A stretch of DNA of 64,000 bases, taken from positions 89,958-153,957 of the forward strand of contig NZ_JABDSR010000007.1 in assembly GCF_012976305.1 (NCBI RefSeq). Reading direction: 5' to 3'. Positions within the stretch are counted from its first letter, which is position 1. Each line of letters starts with the position of its first letter. This stretch comes from Peptoniphilus faecalis (GTDB taxonomy: Bacteria > Bacillota > Clostridia > Tissierellales > Peptoniphilaceae). Below are positions 16,749 to 24,497 of the stretch, piece by piece. The translations under genes were made by a program, and so were the position numbers. The notes beneath the pieces were generated by a model. The model had not been told where the DNA came from and searched no databases. It saw only the letters and a program-made list of their open reading frames with translations.

Positions 16749-16951
16749 TATTTTAAATTTTTTTATATTCTTCTGAAATAGCTTAAAACTGATTTTTTTA
16801 TTTTTATTTTATTTTTTTTACACTTTTATCTTTGCTGTAACCCAATAAAACTCTGCCGCAATGTTAAACTTTTTTCATCGCTTAAAATGTACTGATTTAC
16901 TGCTATTTTAGCTTTTTAATTATTTTTTTATCTTTTTTAATCCAATAAAAA

Positions 16952-16986
16952 TAGACAAACCCATCAAATTTTGATAGATTTGTCTA
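16952..16986 (-). terminator. Rho-independent terminator
   Basis: TAGACAAA pairs with TTTGTCTA, with an inner ATCAA/TTGAT helix. On the minus strand a T-rich run (TTTTTATTGG) follows. It lies about 90 bp beyond the stop of the DMT transporter at 17074 and isolates it from the choline operon promoter. Between it and the promoter (16,750-16,950) the DNA is very AT-rich and I see no gene. Confidence 0.75.
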
Positions 16987-17073
16987 CACTCTGACTTATT
17001 TTTTATGAAGGAGCCTTTAAAATATTGTTTTAAATTTTATTTTTCTTGATAATACTTCATCAGTTCTATTGTT

Positions 17074-17979
17074 TTATATTTTTCTATTTAAAACTAATGC
17101 CCCTATAAATACAAATATAAGCCCTAAAACAATATTTATTGTGAGTTCTTCTCCGAGAAAGATTACAGATAAAATTGTTCCGAAAATCGGAATAAATAAT
17201 TTGTATATGCCAAATTCACTTGAACTATGCTCCTGTAGAATACTTGTCCAAATTGTAAAACCTGTTGCCGATATAAATGCTCCATAAGATAGGAGTAGGA
17301 AAAGTGTAAAGTCAAAGTTTACATTGGATTTATGTGTTAGTGCTCCAATTACTATAAGGGGAGTTGCTCCTAGTAAAAATTGTGTTCCCGTTAGAATAAA
17401 GGGATTCTGTCTTCTTCCATACTTTCTTATTAAAACTGCCGCTAATGCGTTTAAAGTTGTTGCAATAAGAATAAATCCCTCGCCAGTAAATTTAAAGTGA
17501 AGCCCTTCTGCACCCTTTGCATTTGTAATAAGTATGCCAATTGTTCCTATTATGAGAGCCAACGCCTTTCTCTTTGTGAATTTTTCATCACTAATAAAAA
17601 TAACTGAAATTACTACTATTATAAAGGCATTAGATGCTTGAATAACTGCTGCAAGTGAGCCTAATGTGTTTGAAAGACCAATGTAATAAAACATATACTG
17701 AAACATAGTTTGTATGGAGGCTAGTATTATTATAAATTTAAAATTTATTTTATCTTTTTCAACTTTTCCTTTGTTAAAAATAAAGAAATATATAAAGGTC
17801 AAAATGCCAGCCATAAAAAATCTTATCCCTGCAATTAAAATTTTCCCACCGGAATCCTTAGGCAAAATATTTGCATGAATATATGTTAACTTTATTAGGG
17901 GAATTGCAGACCCCCAAAGAAACATCGCAAAAAGTGAAAAAATTATTGCCCATTTTTTTTCTTTAATTAAATTCATCAT
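17074..17979 (-). CDS. EamA/DMT-family transporter
   Basis: A 301-residue protein with ten predicted membrane helices arranged as two EamA repeats (residues about 12-150 and 165-300). Examples are WAIIFSLFAMFLWGSAIPLI and VVISVIFISDEKFTKRKALALIIGTIGILI. EamA proteins export amino acids or metabolites; the substrate here is unknown. It is separated from the choline operon by a terminator but is transcribed in the same direction. It is not closely similar to the DMT protein at 15575, so it is not a recent copy. Confidence 0.88.
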   Translation of the reverse strand: MMNLIKEKKWAIIFSLFAMFLWGSAIPLIKLTYIHANILPKDSGGKILIAGIRFFMAGILTFIYFFIFNKGKVEKDKINFKFIIILASIQTMFQYMFYYIGLSNTLGSLAAVIQASNAFIIVVISVIFISDEKFTKRKALALIIGTIGILITNAKGAEGLHFKFTGEGFILIATTLNALAAVLIRKYGRRQNPFILTGTQFLLGATPLIVIGALTHKSNVNFDFTLFLLLSYGAFISATGFTIWTSILQEHSSSEFGIYKLFIPIFGTILSVIFLGEELTINIVLGLIFVFIGALVLNRKI

Positions 17980-17993
17980 TCCCTCTCAATGTA

Positions 17994-18014
17994 AAAAAGG
18001 AGGTCTCCCTCCCC
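17994..18014 (-). terminator. Terminator hairpin after transketolase
   Basis: GGAGG-gaga-CCTCC hairpin on the minus strand, followed by TTTTTT. It falls 16 bp after the transketolase stop and just before the EamA start. Confidence 0.6.
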
Positions 18015-18029
18015 TTCAATAATTTATTT

Positions 18030-19994
18030 TTAAAATTCTTCTATCTTTCTTCTAATATTTTCCTTTGTAAATCCAAATCTCTCGAAGACTTCCGAACCCT
18101 TTCCACTTGCTCCAAAGGTATCAATGGAAATTGCCATGCCCTTCATTCCAATATACTTGTGCCATCCAAAGGATGAAAGTGCTTCAATTGAAATCCTCTT
18201 GGTTATATTTGAAGGAAAAATTTCTTCTTTATATTCTGAACTTTGTCCGTCAAAAATTTCCATAGAAGGCATTGAAACTACACGAACACCCTTTAGCCCT
18301 TCTGTTGCATCAAGTGCAAGAGAAACTTCAGAACCAGTTGCAATTACTATTTTTTCAAGCTCGCCTTCTTCTTTTTTTATTATATAAGCACCCTTGTTAA
18401 TATCTCTCGATGAGTTTTCAAGTTGTGGCAAATTTTGTCTTGAAAGTGCAAGTACAAAAGGTGTGTTCTTCGAGTTAAAAGCGAGGTTAAGTGCTGCTGC
18501 TGTTTCTCTTCCGTCAGCTGGTCTTAAAACAACTACTCCGGGAATTGACCTTAACATTGCTAAATGTTCAATTGGTTCATGAGTTGGCCCGTCTTCTCCT
18601 ACTCCTATGGAGTCGTGAGTGAAGATATAGACATTTGGAAGGTTCATAAGAGCGGCAAGTCTAATTGTCGGTTTTAAGTAATCGCTAAAAACTAAAAAAG
18701 TAGCTGCATAAGTTTTAAGTCCACCGTGCAATAAAATTCCATTAGTAATTGCTCCCATGGCATTTTCACGTACACCAAAAGTTAAATTTCTGCCAGTTCT
18801 GTTTTCTGCTGAGAAATATTCTTCTTCCTTTAAAATCGTATTATTTGACGGACCTAAGTCTGCAGATCCACCAAAGATATGAATGTTTTCCTTTGCAATT
18901 TTATTTAAAACTTCTCCAGAGATGGCACGAGTTGCCATGTCCTTTTCAAAGGAATCATAATAAGAATCCTCTAAAAGTTCTTTCCTTTCAAACTTAAAGG
19001 AATTTTTGTAATCTTCGTATTCCTTTGGGTATTTTTTCGCATATTCTTCTTCGATTTTTTTCTTTTCAGAAGCTTTTTTTGTATTTTCTTCTACAATTTT
19101 TTGGAAATACTCTTTTACGTCATCTAAAACACAAAAGTCTTCGTCAGGAAGTCCAAAAAATTTTCTAGTTTCCCTTCTATTTTCTGCTCCAAGCGGTTCG
19201 CCATGAGCCTTAGCAGAATCTTCTCTAGGTGAACCATATCCGATTTTTGTCTTTACTTCAATAAGTGATGGTCTATTAGATTTTTTAGCTTCTTCAATTT
19301 TTTCATTAATTTCATCTAGATTATTTCCATCTTCAACTAAAAAAGTATCCCATCCAAGAGCCTTATATCTTTCACGAACATTTTCAGAGAAAGCTAAATC
19401 AGTTGAACCTTCAATAGAAATTTTATTTGAATCGTAAAGTACAATTAATTTACTTAATTTTAATGTTCCCGCAAGAGATGATGCCTCGTTGGAAATTCCC
19501 TCCATTAAACATCCATCGCCTACAAGAGCATAAGTATAATGATCTACGAGTTTTAAATCACCTTTATTATAAATAGCTGCAAGTTTTTCTTCTGCAATTG
19601 CCATACCAACTGCCATGGCAATGCCTTGACCTAGTGGACCAGTAGTTGCTTCCACTCCCTTAGTATGACCATACTCTGGATGCCCTGGAGTTTTTGAATC
19701 AAGTTGTCTAAAATTTTTTAAATCATCAAGGCTTAAACCATAGTCAAATAAATAGAAAAGTGAGTACAAAAGAGCCGATCCATGTCCCGCAGACAAAATA
19801 AATCTATCTCTATTTTCCCAATCTAAATCCTTAGAATCTCTTACTAAATTATTTTTAAAAAGTACATAAGCCATTGGTGCTGCACCAAGTGGTAGACCGG
19901 GATGTCCTGAATTTGCGCTTTCAATTTGATCAACTGATAGCATTCTTATAGTATTAACTGCTTTATTTTCGATATTCAAAATTTCACTCCTCAT
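18030..19994 (-). CDS. tkt: Transketolase
   Basis: A 654-residue thiamine-diphosphate enzyme of the non-oxidative pentose phosphate pathway, exchanging two-carbon units between sugar phosphates. Landmarks are SGHPGLPLGAAPMAYVLF, RFILSAGHGSALLYSLFYL, the TPP/metal motif VGDGCLMEGISNEASSLAG, and HDSIGVGEDGPTHEPIEHLA. Length matches the family (about 660). The start overlaps the end of the upstream glycosyltransferase gene (4 bp), an unusual operon partner. It lacks the companion transaldolase within this window. Confidence 0.97.
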   Translation of the reverse strand: MRSEILNIENKAVNTIRMLSVDQIESANSGHPGLPLGAAPMAYVLFKNNLVRDSKDLDWENRDRFILSAGHGSALLYSLFYLFDYGLSLDDLKNFRQLDSKTPGHPEYGHTKGVEATTGPLGQGIAMAVGMAIAEEKLAAIYNKGDLKLVDHYTYALVGDGCLMEGISNEASSLAGTLKLSKLIVLYDSNKISIEGSTDLAFSENVRERYKALGWDTFLVEDGNNLDEINEKIEEAKKSNRPSLIEVKTKIGYGSPREDSAKAHGEPLGAENRRETRKFFGLPDEDFCVLDDVKEYFQKIVEENTKKASEKKKIEEEYAKKYPKEYEDYKNSFKFERKELLEDSYYDSFEKDMATRAISGEVLNKIAKENIHIFGGSADLGPSNNTILKEEEYFSAENRTGRNLTFGVRENAMGAITNGILLHGGLKTYAATFLVFSDYLKPTIRLAALMNLPNVYIFTHDSIGVGEDGPTHEPIEHLAMLRSIPGVVVLRPADGRETAAALNLAFNSKNTPFVLALSRQNLPQLENSSRDINKGAYIIKKEEGELEKIVIATGSEVSLALDATEGLKGVRVVSMPSMEIFDGQSSEYKEEIFPSNITKRISIEALSSFGWHKYIGMKGMAISIDTFGASGKGSEVFERFGFTKENIRRKIEEF

Positions 19995-20743
19995 TCAACT
20001 GAATTTTTATCTCTCATAACTGCGAACAAAAACTTTGGCAAATCAATTTGTCTTTTAATCCTCGAAGGATTTTTTAAAAGTCTATATAGCCACTCCAATC
20101 CAAGCTTAATAAAAATCTCAGGAGCTCTATTTGCCCTTCCCGATAAAATATCGAGAACACCACCATTTCCAATAATAACCTTTGCCTTAATATCATCTTT
20201 AAATTCCTCTATCCACTTTTCCTGACGAGGAAAGCCAAAGCCCACGAATACAATATCAATATCCTTGCTGTTAATCTCTTCAATTATATTCTTTTCTTCA
20301 CTAGATGTTTCGCCATCTATCCTAGAATTGAAATAGCCATTGTGAAATCCAGCCACATTAGCATTTTTATATTTCTCATTGACTGCCCTTGCAGCATCCT
20401 CTGCCACACCTTCCACGCCGCCTAAAAAATATAAATTTAGTCCCCTTTCATCTGCAAGTTCCAATAACTTAATGGAAGTGTCAAAGCCTGTAACTCTTTC
20501 CTTTAAAGGCTTTTTTCTCATCTTTGACGCATAAATAAGACCAATGCCATCAGCTAAGACTAAATCTCCAGAATTAACTAAATGTCTAAGATTTTCATCT
20601 CTTTTAGCTGCCATGACAATTTCAGTATTTGGAGTGTAAATTTTTTTAAGACCCTTTCCCTTTAAAAAATCTCTTAAAATATTTTCACACTCTAAATTAT
20701 CAATATTAAAAATTTCAACTCCAAAAATTTTTATTTTTTCCAT
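19991..20743 (-). CDS. WecG/TagA/CpsF-family glycosyltransferase
   Basis: A 250-residue GT26-type enzyme, which transfers N-acetylmannosamine or a related sugar onto an undecaprenyl-linked carrier for teichoic acid or surface glycans. Landmarks are YTPNTEIVMAAKRDE, LVLADGIGLIYASKM and VTGFDTSIKLLELADERGLNLYFLGG, then DIVFVGFGFPRQEKWIEEF near residue 185. The terminal region RAPEIFIKLGLEWLYRLLKNPSR is also typical. No membrane helices are present; membrane association is expected through its C-terminal end. It overlaps tkt by 4 bp. Confidence 0.94.
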   Translation of the reverse strand: MEKIKIFGVEIFNIDNLECENILRDFLKGKGLKKIYTPNTEIVMAAKRDENLRHLVNSGDLVLADGIGLIYASKMRKKPLKERVTGFDTSIKLLELADERGLNLYFLGGVEGVAEDAARAVNEKYKNANVAGFHNGYFNSRIDGETSSEEKNIIEEINSKDIDIVFVGFGFPRQEKWIEEFKDDIKAKVIIGNGGVLDILSGRANRAPEIFIKLGLEWLYRLLKNPSRIKRQIDLPKFLFAVMRDKNSVE

Positions 20744-20807
20744 AAATATCTCCGCTATAAGTTTATCACATAGATCCTTCTATTTCTATAAATAAAAACC
20801 CAAAATA

Positions 20808-20835
20808 AAAGACTACCTCAAAAGAAGTAGTCTTT
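20808..20835 (-). terminator. Terminator hairpin downstream of mazF
   Basis: AAAGACTAC pairs with GTAGTCTTT around a 10-base loop. T-rich sequence follows on the minus strand. It lies 20 bp after the toxin gene. Confidence 0.75.
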
Positions 20836-20854
20836 AAATATGTATGCTGTTCAA

Positions 20855-21199
20855 TTATTTCATCGCCAAACTAACCTTTACTGCAGCGTCTATCTCGTCC
20901 ATAACATCCTTGTCGAATTTACCGATTTTCTCCCTCAACCTTTTTTTATCTATGGTCCTCAGCTGTTCCATTAAAATTACAGAATTTTTTGGAAGTGGAA
21001 CATCTTTAGCCCTTACATTTACGTGTGTTGGTAACTTCGCCTTGTTAAGTTGAGATGTAATTGCAGCAACAATTGTAGTAGGCGAGTACTTGTTTCCAAT
21101 GTCGTTTTGAACAACAACTACGGGCCTTACTCCTCCCTGTTCAGATCCAATAACTGGCGACAGGTCGGCATAAAATATATCCCCTCTTTTTATCATCAT
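20855..21199 (-). CDS. mazF: MazF/NdoA-type endoribonuclease toxin
   Basis: A 114-residue PemK/MazF-fold protein, an mRNA interferase cutting at short motifs. [32 protein letters not shown] carries the conserved N-terminal motif, and [15 protein letters not shown] is the second conserved block. AAAGGTG precedes two adjacent ATGs. Unlike the usual alr-mazE-mazF order, the only thing upstream is a 140-bp gap and then a membrane-protein gene on the same strand; no MazE-sized frame is seen there. The antitoxin may be elsewhere. Confidence 0.94.
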   Translation of the reverse strand: MMIKRGDIFYADLSPVIGSEQGGVRPVVVVQNDIGNKYSPTTIVAAITSQLNKAKLPTHVNVRAKDVPLPKNSVILMEQLRTIDKKRLREKIGKFDKDVMDEIDAAVKVSLAMK

Positions 21200-21338
21200 A
21201 TTTTTTCACCTTTTAAGGCAAGAGAGATTTTAAAGATTGATCTATGAACAATCCTAATATTATTTTAACACAATTTTAATTATTATACTTAAATAATAGG
21301 AATTAATTTTATTTTTTTACAAATTTTTAATAAATCTA

Positions 21339-21608
21339 TTATAAATACATAGGCATTACAAAATTTATTGCAATCATAATCAATAAAGGAATTGTGTATC
21401 TTTTTGTTTCTTTTAAATTATATTTTGTTCCACCAGGTAAATAATGCACAATTGCCGGTGCAGAAATCATTACATACCAAAGAACTTGTACATATATCGG
21501 CCCTCTAAACCTTTGGAAAAATTTTGCCACTCCTATTATTGCAAAATATGTATAAATAAGGTCAAGTGCAAATAAAATTATAAAAAGTATCTTTCTATTT
21601 TTTAACAT
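21339..21608 (-). CDS. Small membrane protein, function unknown
   Basis: An 89-residue protein with about three predicted membrane segments: ILFIILFALDLIYTYFAII, YVQVLWYVMISAPAIVHYL and TIPLLIMIAINFVMPMYL. No family is recognised. It lies between an AcpS-NnrD gene and mazF on the same strand. TAAGGAG precedes the ATG at 21608. It is not a plausible MazE-like antitoxin. Confidence 0.7.
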   Translation of the reverse strand: MLKNRKILFIILFALDLIYTYFAIIGVAKFFQRFRGPIYVQVLWYVMISAPAIVHYLPGGTKYNLKETKRYTIPLLIMIAINFVMPMYL

Positions 21609-21625
21609 AATAACTCCTTAAAATA

Positions 21626-21644
21626 GCCCGAGAAAAACTCGGGC
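21626..21644 (-). terminator. GC-rich hairpin upstream of the 89-residue gene
   Basis: GCCCGAG-AAAAA-CTCGGGC forms a perfect 7-bp stem; on the minus strand TATTTTAAGG follows. It lies about 17 bp before the start of the 89-residue membrane-protein gene, so it could end transcription from the AcpS-NnrD gene or act as a leader structure. Confidence 0.5.
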
Positions 21645-21807
21645 CATTAGCTTACATCATCATTTTAATCATTAAATAGTAAATAAAATCACCTAAGCTG
21701 CCCTTTTATACTAAGAACTCTCCTTGTGCAAAATGACAAAATAAAATTCCCATTAATAATACAATAATTAAAAGTATATCAGAGGGCAGATATTTTAAAT
21801 TAATTTC

Positions 21808-21855
21808 GGCTCTATGTCAAATATTGGGGAGACTCGTTAATTCGAGTCTCTTTTT
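21808..21855 (+). repeat. Dispersed motif plus hairpin, copy A (overlaps end of acpS-nnrD)
   Basis: GGCTCTATGTCAAAT (21808-21822) is followed by a perfect hairpin GAGACTCG-ttaatt-CGAGTCTC (21829-21850) and TTTTT on the plus strand. Similar motif-plus-hairpin units occur at 48683-48721 (minus) and 63874-63954 (plus). The motif resembles terminal inverted repeats of ISL3-type elements as I remember them. The stop codon of the acpS-nnrD gene lies inside the motif. Confidence 0.5.
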
Positions 21856-23062
21856 CCATTAAAAAATCAATATTTTTGTCTTCTTCAAATAAATTGAAAA
21901 CATTATCTAGTTTTTCTATTATATCCCTTGCCCTTAGGCTAGTTTTTGAATTTTTCTTTGCATAAATATCTCCAGAAAGCCCATGAACATAAACTGCAAG
22001 TTTTGCTGCATCAAATAGGGAATAATTTTTCATAAAGGCAGAAATTATTCCAGTTAAGACATCACCAGATCCTGCCGTTGCCATGCCAGAATTTCCTGTA
22101 TTATTTACATAAATTTCTTCGCCCTTTGTTACAATTGTTTTATGCCCCTTTAAGACTAAAATTACCTTATGTTTTTTTGCAAAATCAAGGGCAACTTTTT
22201 CACGATTATTTTTTATTTCTTCTAAAGATAGTTCCGTGAGCCTTGCAAACTCCCCTTCATGTGGAGTTAAAATTGTTGTAAAATTCTTCCTCTCATCTAA
22301 AAATTCTAAATTTTTTGACAAAATATTTAGTCCATCGGCATCTATCAAGAGATTTTTTTTCATCTTTATTACTTTTTCAAAGACAGCTTTGGCATATTCG
22401 CCAAGTCCCATTCCCGGACCCATGGCTATTGCGTCAAGTCCTGTTAAAAATTTTTCCATTTCCTCTAAGTTAGAAAAAGTTTTTGCAATGGGTTCAATAT
22501 ATTTTATAGACATAAGGTCAAAAATTTCTCGTGGCACAATATTATACACAAGACCTGCTCCTGCCTTTAATGCTGCATTTGACGATAGATAAGATGAACC
22601 TGTCATGCCAAGGGAACCTCCTACTATGGCTATTTTCCCAAAATCGCCCTTGTGTGTGTCCTCTTCTCTATTTTTCCAAAGGGATTTTATTTTTTCATCT
22701 AAAATTATTTTTTCTTCCATATTTTTAGAAATATTTTTGCAAGCTAATTTTGCAATTGCAATTGCGTAATTCCTCTCGTGGCTAATGGATAGATAAAATC
22801 TTTGGTCAAAAACTTCTGCATAGGGCATATCTTTTATGTATTTTATTTTTATGTCGTGAAAGGACATTTTGCCTATACCAGTAGTCATTGCCTTTGAAAC
22901 CGCTTCCTTTGCTGCATACATACCCGCTATTCTCTCGTAGGGATTTTTTCTCTTCCTTATTCTTTCTATTTCATCTTCATTAAAAACTTTTTGGAGAAAA
23001 TTTACATGCTCCTTTATTATTTTTTCTATTCGTTTTACTTCTACAATATCTATACCAATCAA
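21812..23062 (-). CDS. Holo-ACP synthase fused to ADP-dependent NAD(P)H-hydrate dehydratase
   Basis: A 416-residue fusion. Residues 1-115 are AcpS (GIDIVEVKRIEKII at the start, RIAGMYAAKEAVSKAM, then LSISHERNYAIAIA), which attaches phosphopantetheine to acyl carrier protein. Residues about 135-400 are NnrD, the repair enzyme dehydrating damaged NAD(P)HX (KIAIVGGSLGMTGSSYLSS, ILTPHEGEFARL, ATAGSGDVLTGIIS). The NnrE epimerase domain usually joined to NnrD is absent. Codon 115 is an in-frame ATG at the linker that could start a separate NnrD. The last ten or so residues come from a repeat-like sequence. Confidence 0.93.
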   Translation of the reverse strand: MIGIDIVEVKRIEKIIKEHVNFLQKVFNEDEIERIRKRKNPYERIAGMYAAKEAVSKAMTTGIGKMSFHDIKIKYIKDMPYAEVFDQRFYLSISHERNYAIAIAKLACKNISKNMEEKIILDEKIKSLWKNREEDTHKGDFGKIAIVGGSLGMTGSSYLSSNAALKAGAGLVYNIVPREIFDLMSIKYIEPIAKTFSNLEEMEKFLTGLDAIAMGPGMGLGEYAKAVFEKVIKMKKNLLIDADGLNILSKNLEFLDERKNFTTILTPHEGEFARLTELSLEEIKNNREKVALDFAKKHKVILVLKGHKTIVTKGEEIYVNNTGNSGMATAGSGDVLTGIISAFMKNYSLFDAAKLAVYVHGLSGDIYAKKNSKTSLRARDIIEKLDNVFNLFEEDKNIDFLMEKETRINESPQYLT

Positions 23063-23075
23063 AGTTTCACCCCAT

Positions 23076-23104
23076 TTGACAATTTATTTATTTTCGATTA
23101 TTAT
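23076..23104 (+). promoter_or_regulatory. Promoter of the tyrS leader
   Basis: TTGACA (23076-23081), a 17-bp spacer and TATTAT (23099-23104) form a good sigma-A-type promoter. The start site would fall near 23111, only about 15 bases before the T-box Stem I, which limits the leader to roughly 140 bases before the terminator. Confidence 0.8.
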
Positions 23105-23125
23105 ATCATAAATAGTATGTATACA

Positions 23126-23254
23126 AGACGGAGAAGATATACAGTAAGCGAAAGCTGAATTACAATATTGGAGTCTATTAATTTTTGAGGCCTCGGCGAA
23201 GAAAGGTGGTACCACGAATGCGTCCTTTCATCGTGGGGTTCTTTTTATTTTTTT
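23126..23254 (+). promoter_or_regulatory. Tyrosine T-box riboswitch with a very short Stem I
   Basis: This is a tRNA-sensing leader that lets tyrS transcription proceed only when tRNA-Tyr is uncharged. Stem I runs from AGAC (23126) to GTCT (23176), just 51 bases. It has a GATAT/ATATT helix and an AGTA/GAA loop-E pair closed by AGC-GAAA-GCT. A TAC (Tyr) specifier follows directly at 23161-23163. The T-box sequence GGTGGTACCACG is at 23205-23216. The terminator stem CCACGA/TCGTGG (23212-23236) precedes a T-run. The apical part of a standard Stem I is missing. Confidence 0.92.
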
Positions 23255-23263
23255 GGAGGAATT

Positions 23264-24490
23264 ATGGAAAATGTATTTGATGTTTTAAGCGAGAGAGGTT
23301 ATCTAGATCAGTGTACCTATGAAGATGAATTAAGGGAAATGCTGGGAAAAGAATCCGTTACTTTTTATGTTGGCTTTGATGCAACTGCAGACTCTCTAAC
23401 TCTCGGCCATTTTATTCAAATTAGGGTAATGCAACATATGCAAAGGGCAGGGCACATTCCAATTGCTCTACTTGGCGGTGGAACTACAACTATTGGCGAC
23501 CCATCGGGCAAGAGCGACATGAGAACTCTCATGGACAGAGAAACTATTAATTACAATGCTCAAAGATTTAAGGAACAAATTTCTAATTTCTTAGATTTTT
23601 CTGAAGGCAAGGGCATTATCGAAAATAACGCAGACTGGCTTTTGAAATTAAATTTCTTGGATTTCGTTAGAGAAATTGGCGTTCATTTTTCTGTAAATAG
23701 AATGCTACAATTTGATTGTTACAAAAACAGAATGGAACAAGGCCTTACTTTTTTTGAATTTTCTTATATGCTTATGCAATCCTACGACTTCTTATATCTT
23801 TACAGAAAACATCACTGCAAGCTACAAGTCGGTGGTTCAGACCAATGGTCTAATATCCTTGGTGGCTATGAACTCGTTAGAAAATTAGAAAACGACAAAG
23901 TTTATGCAATGACTTTTAAACTTTTAACTACTGCTGCTGGAATCAAAATGGGAAAAACTATGGCTGGCGCAATTTGGCTTGATAAGGAAAAGACTACCCC
24001 TTATGAAATGTTCCAATATTTGAGAAACTGCGATGATAGAGATGTCATCAAATTTATGAAGCTTCTCACAATGCTTCCTCTCGATAAAATTGCTGAATAC
24101 GAAAAATTAGAAGGTGCTGAATTAAATAGGGCAAAGGAAGTTTTGGCTTATGAAGTTGTAAAAGACATCCACGGAGAAGAAGCTGCAAAATCCGCCCTCG
24201 ATGCTTCCCATTCGCTTTTCGGTGGCAAAAAAGATTCTGATGACATACCTTCAACTGAAATGACATCAGATAAATTTAATGAACCTGTTGGAATTTTAAA
24301 TTTAATGACTGAACTAGGCCTTATTAAGACAAATTCTGAAGGTAGAAGACTTATAACTCAAGGTGGAGTTAGCATTGACGACAAAAAAATAAGTGATCCA
24401 AAACTTGAACTTACTAAAGATGATTTCAAAAATGGCGAAATTATTATTAGAAAGGGCAAAAAAGTTTATCACAAAGTTATTTTAAAGTGA
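23264..24490 (+). CDS. tyrS: Tyrosine-tRNA ligase
   Basis: 408 residues. A class I synthetase charging tRNA-Tyr. It has FYVGFDATADSLTLGHFIQI (HIGH-like), QVGGSDQWSNILGGYELVRK (tyrosine pocket) and IKMGKT (KMSKS equivalent). A C-terminal S4 RNA-binding domain (about residues 345-408) reads GLIKTNSEGRRLITQGGVSI. GGAGG lies before ATG 23264. Transcription is controlled by the T-box leader just upstream, and pepD follows 7 bp behind as a second gene. Confidence 0.98.
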   Translation: MENVFDVLSERGYLDQCTYEDELREMLGKESVTFYVGFDATADSLTLGHFIQIRVMQHMQRAGHIPIALLGGGTTTIGDPSGKSDMRTLMDRETINYNAQRFKEQISNFLDFSEGKGIIENNADWLLKLNFLDFVREIGVHFSVNRMLQFDCYKNRMEQGLTFFEFSYMLMQSYDFLYLYRKHHCKLQVGGSDQWSNILGGYELVRKLENDKVYAMTFKLLTTAAGIKMGKTMAGAIWLDKEKTTPYEMFQYLRNCDDRDVIKFMKLLTMLPLDKIAEYEKLEGAELNRAKEVLAYEVVKDIHGEEAAKSALDASHSLFGGKKDSDDIPSTEMTSDKFNEPVGILNLMTELGLIKTNSEGRRLITQGGVSIDDKKISDPKLELTKDDFKNGEIIIRKGKKVYHKVILK

Positions 24491-24497
24491 GGTTAAT

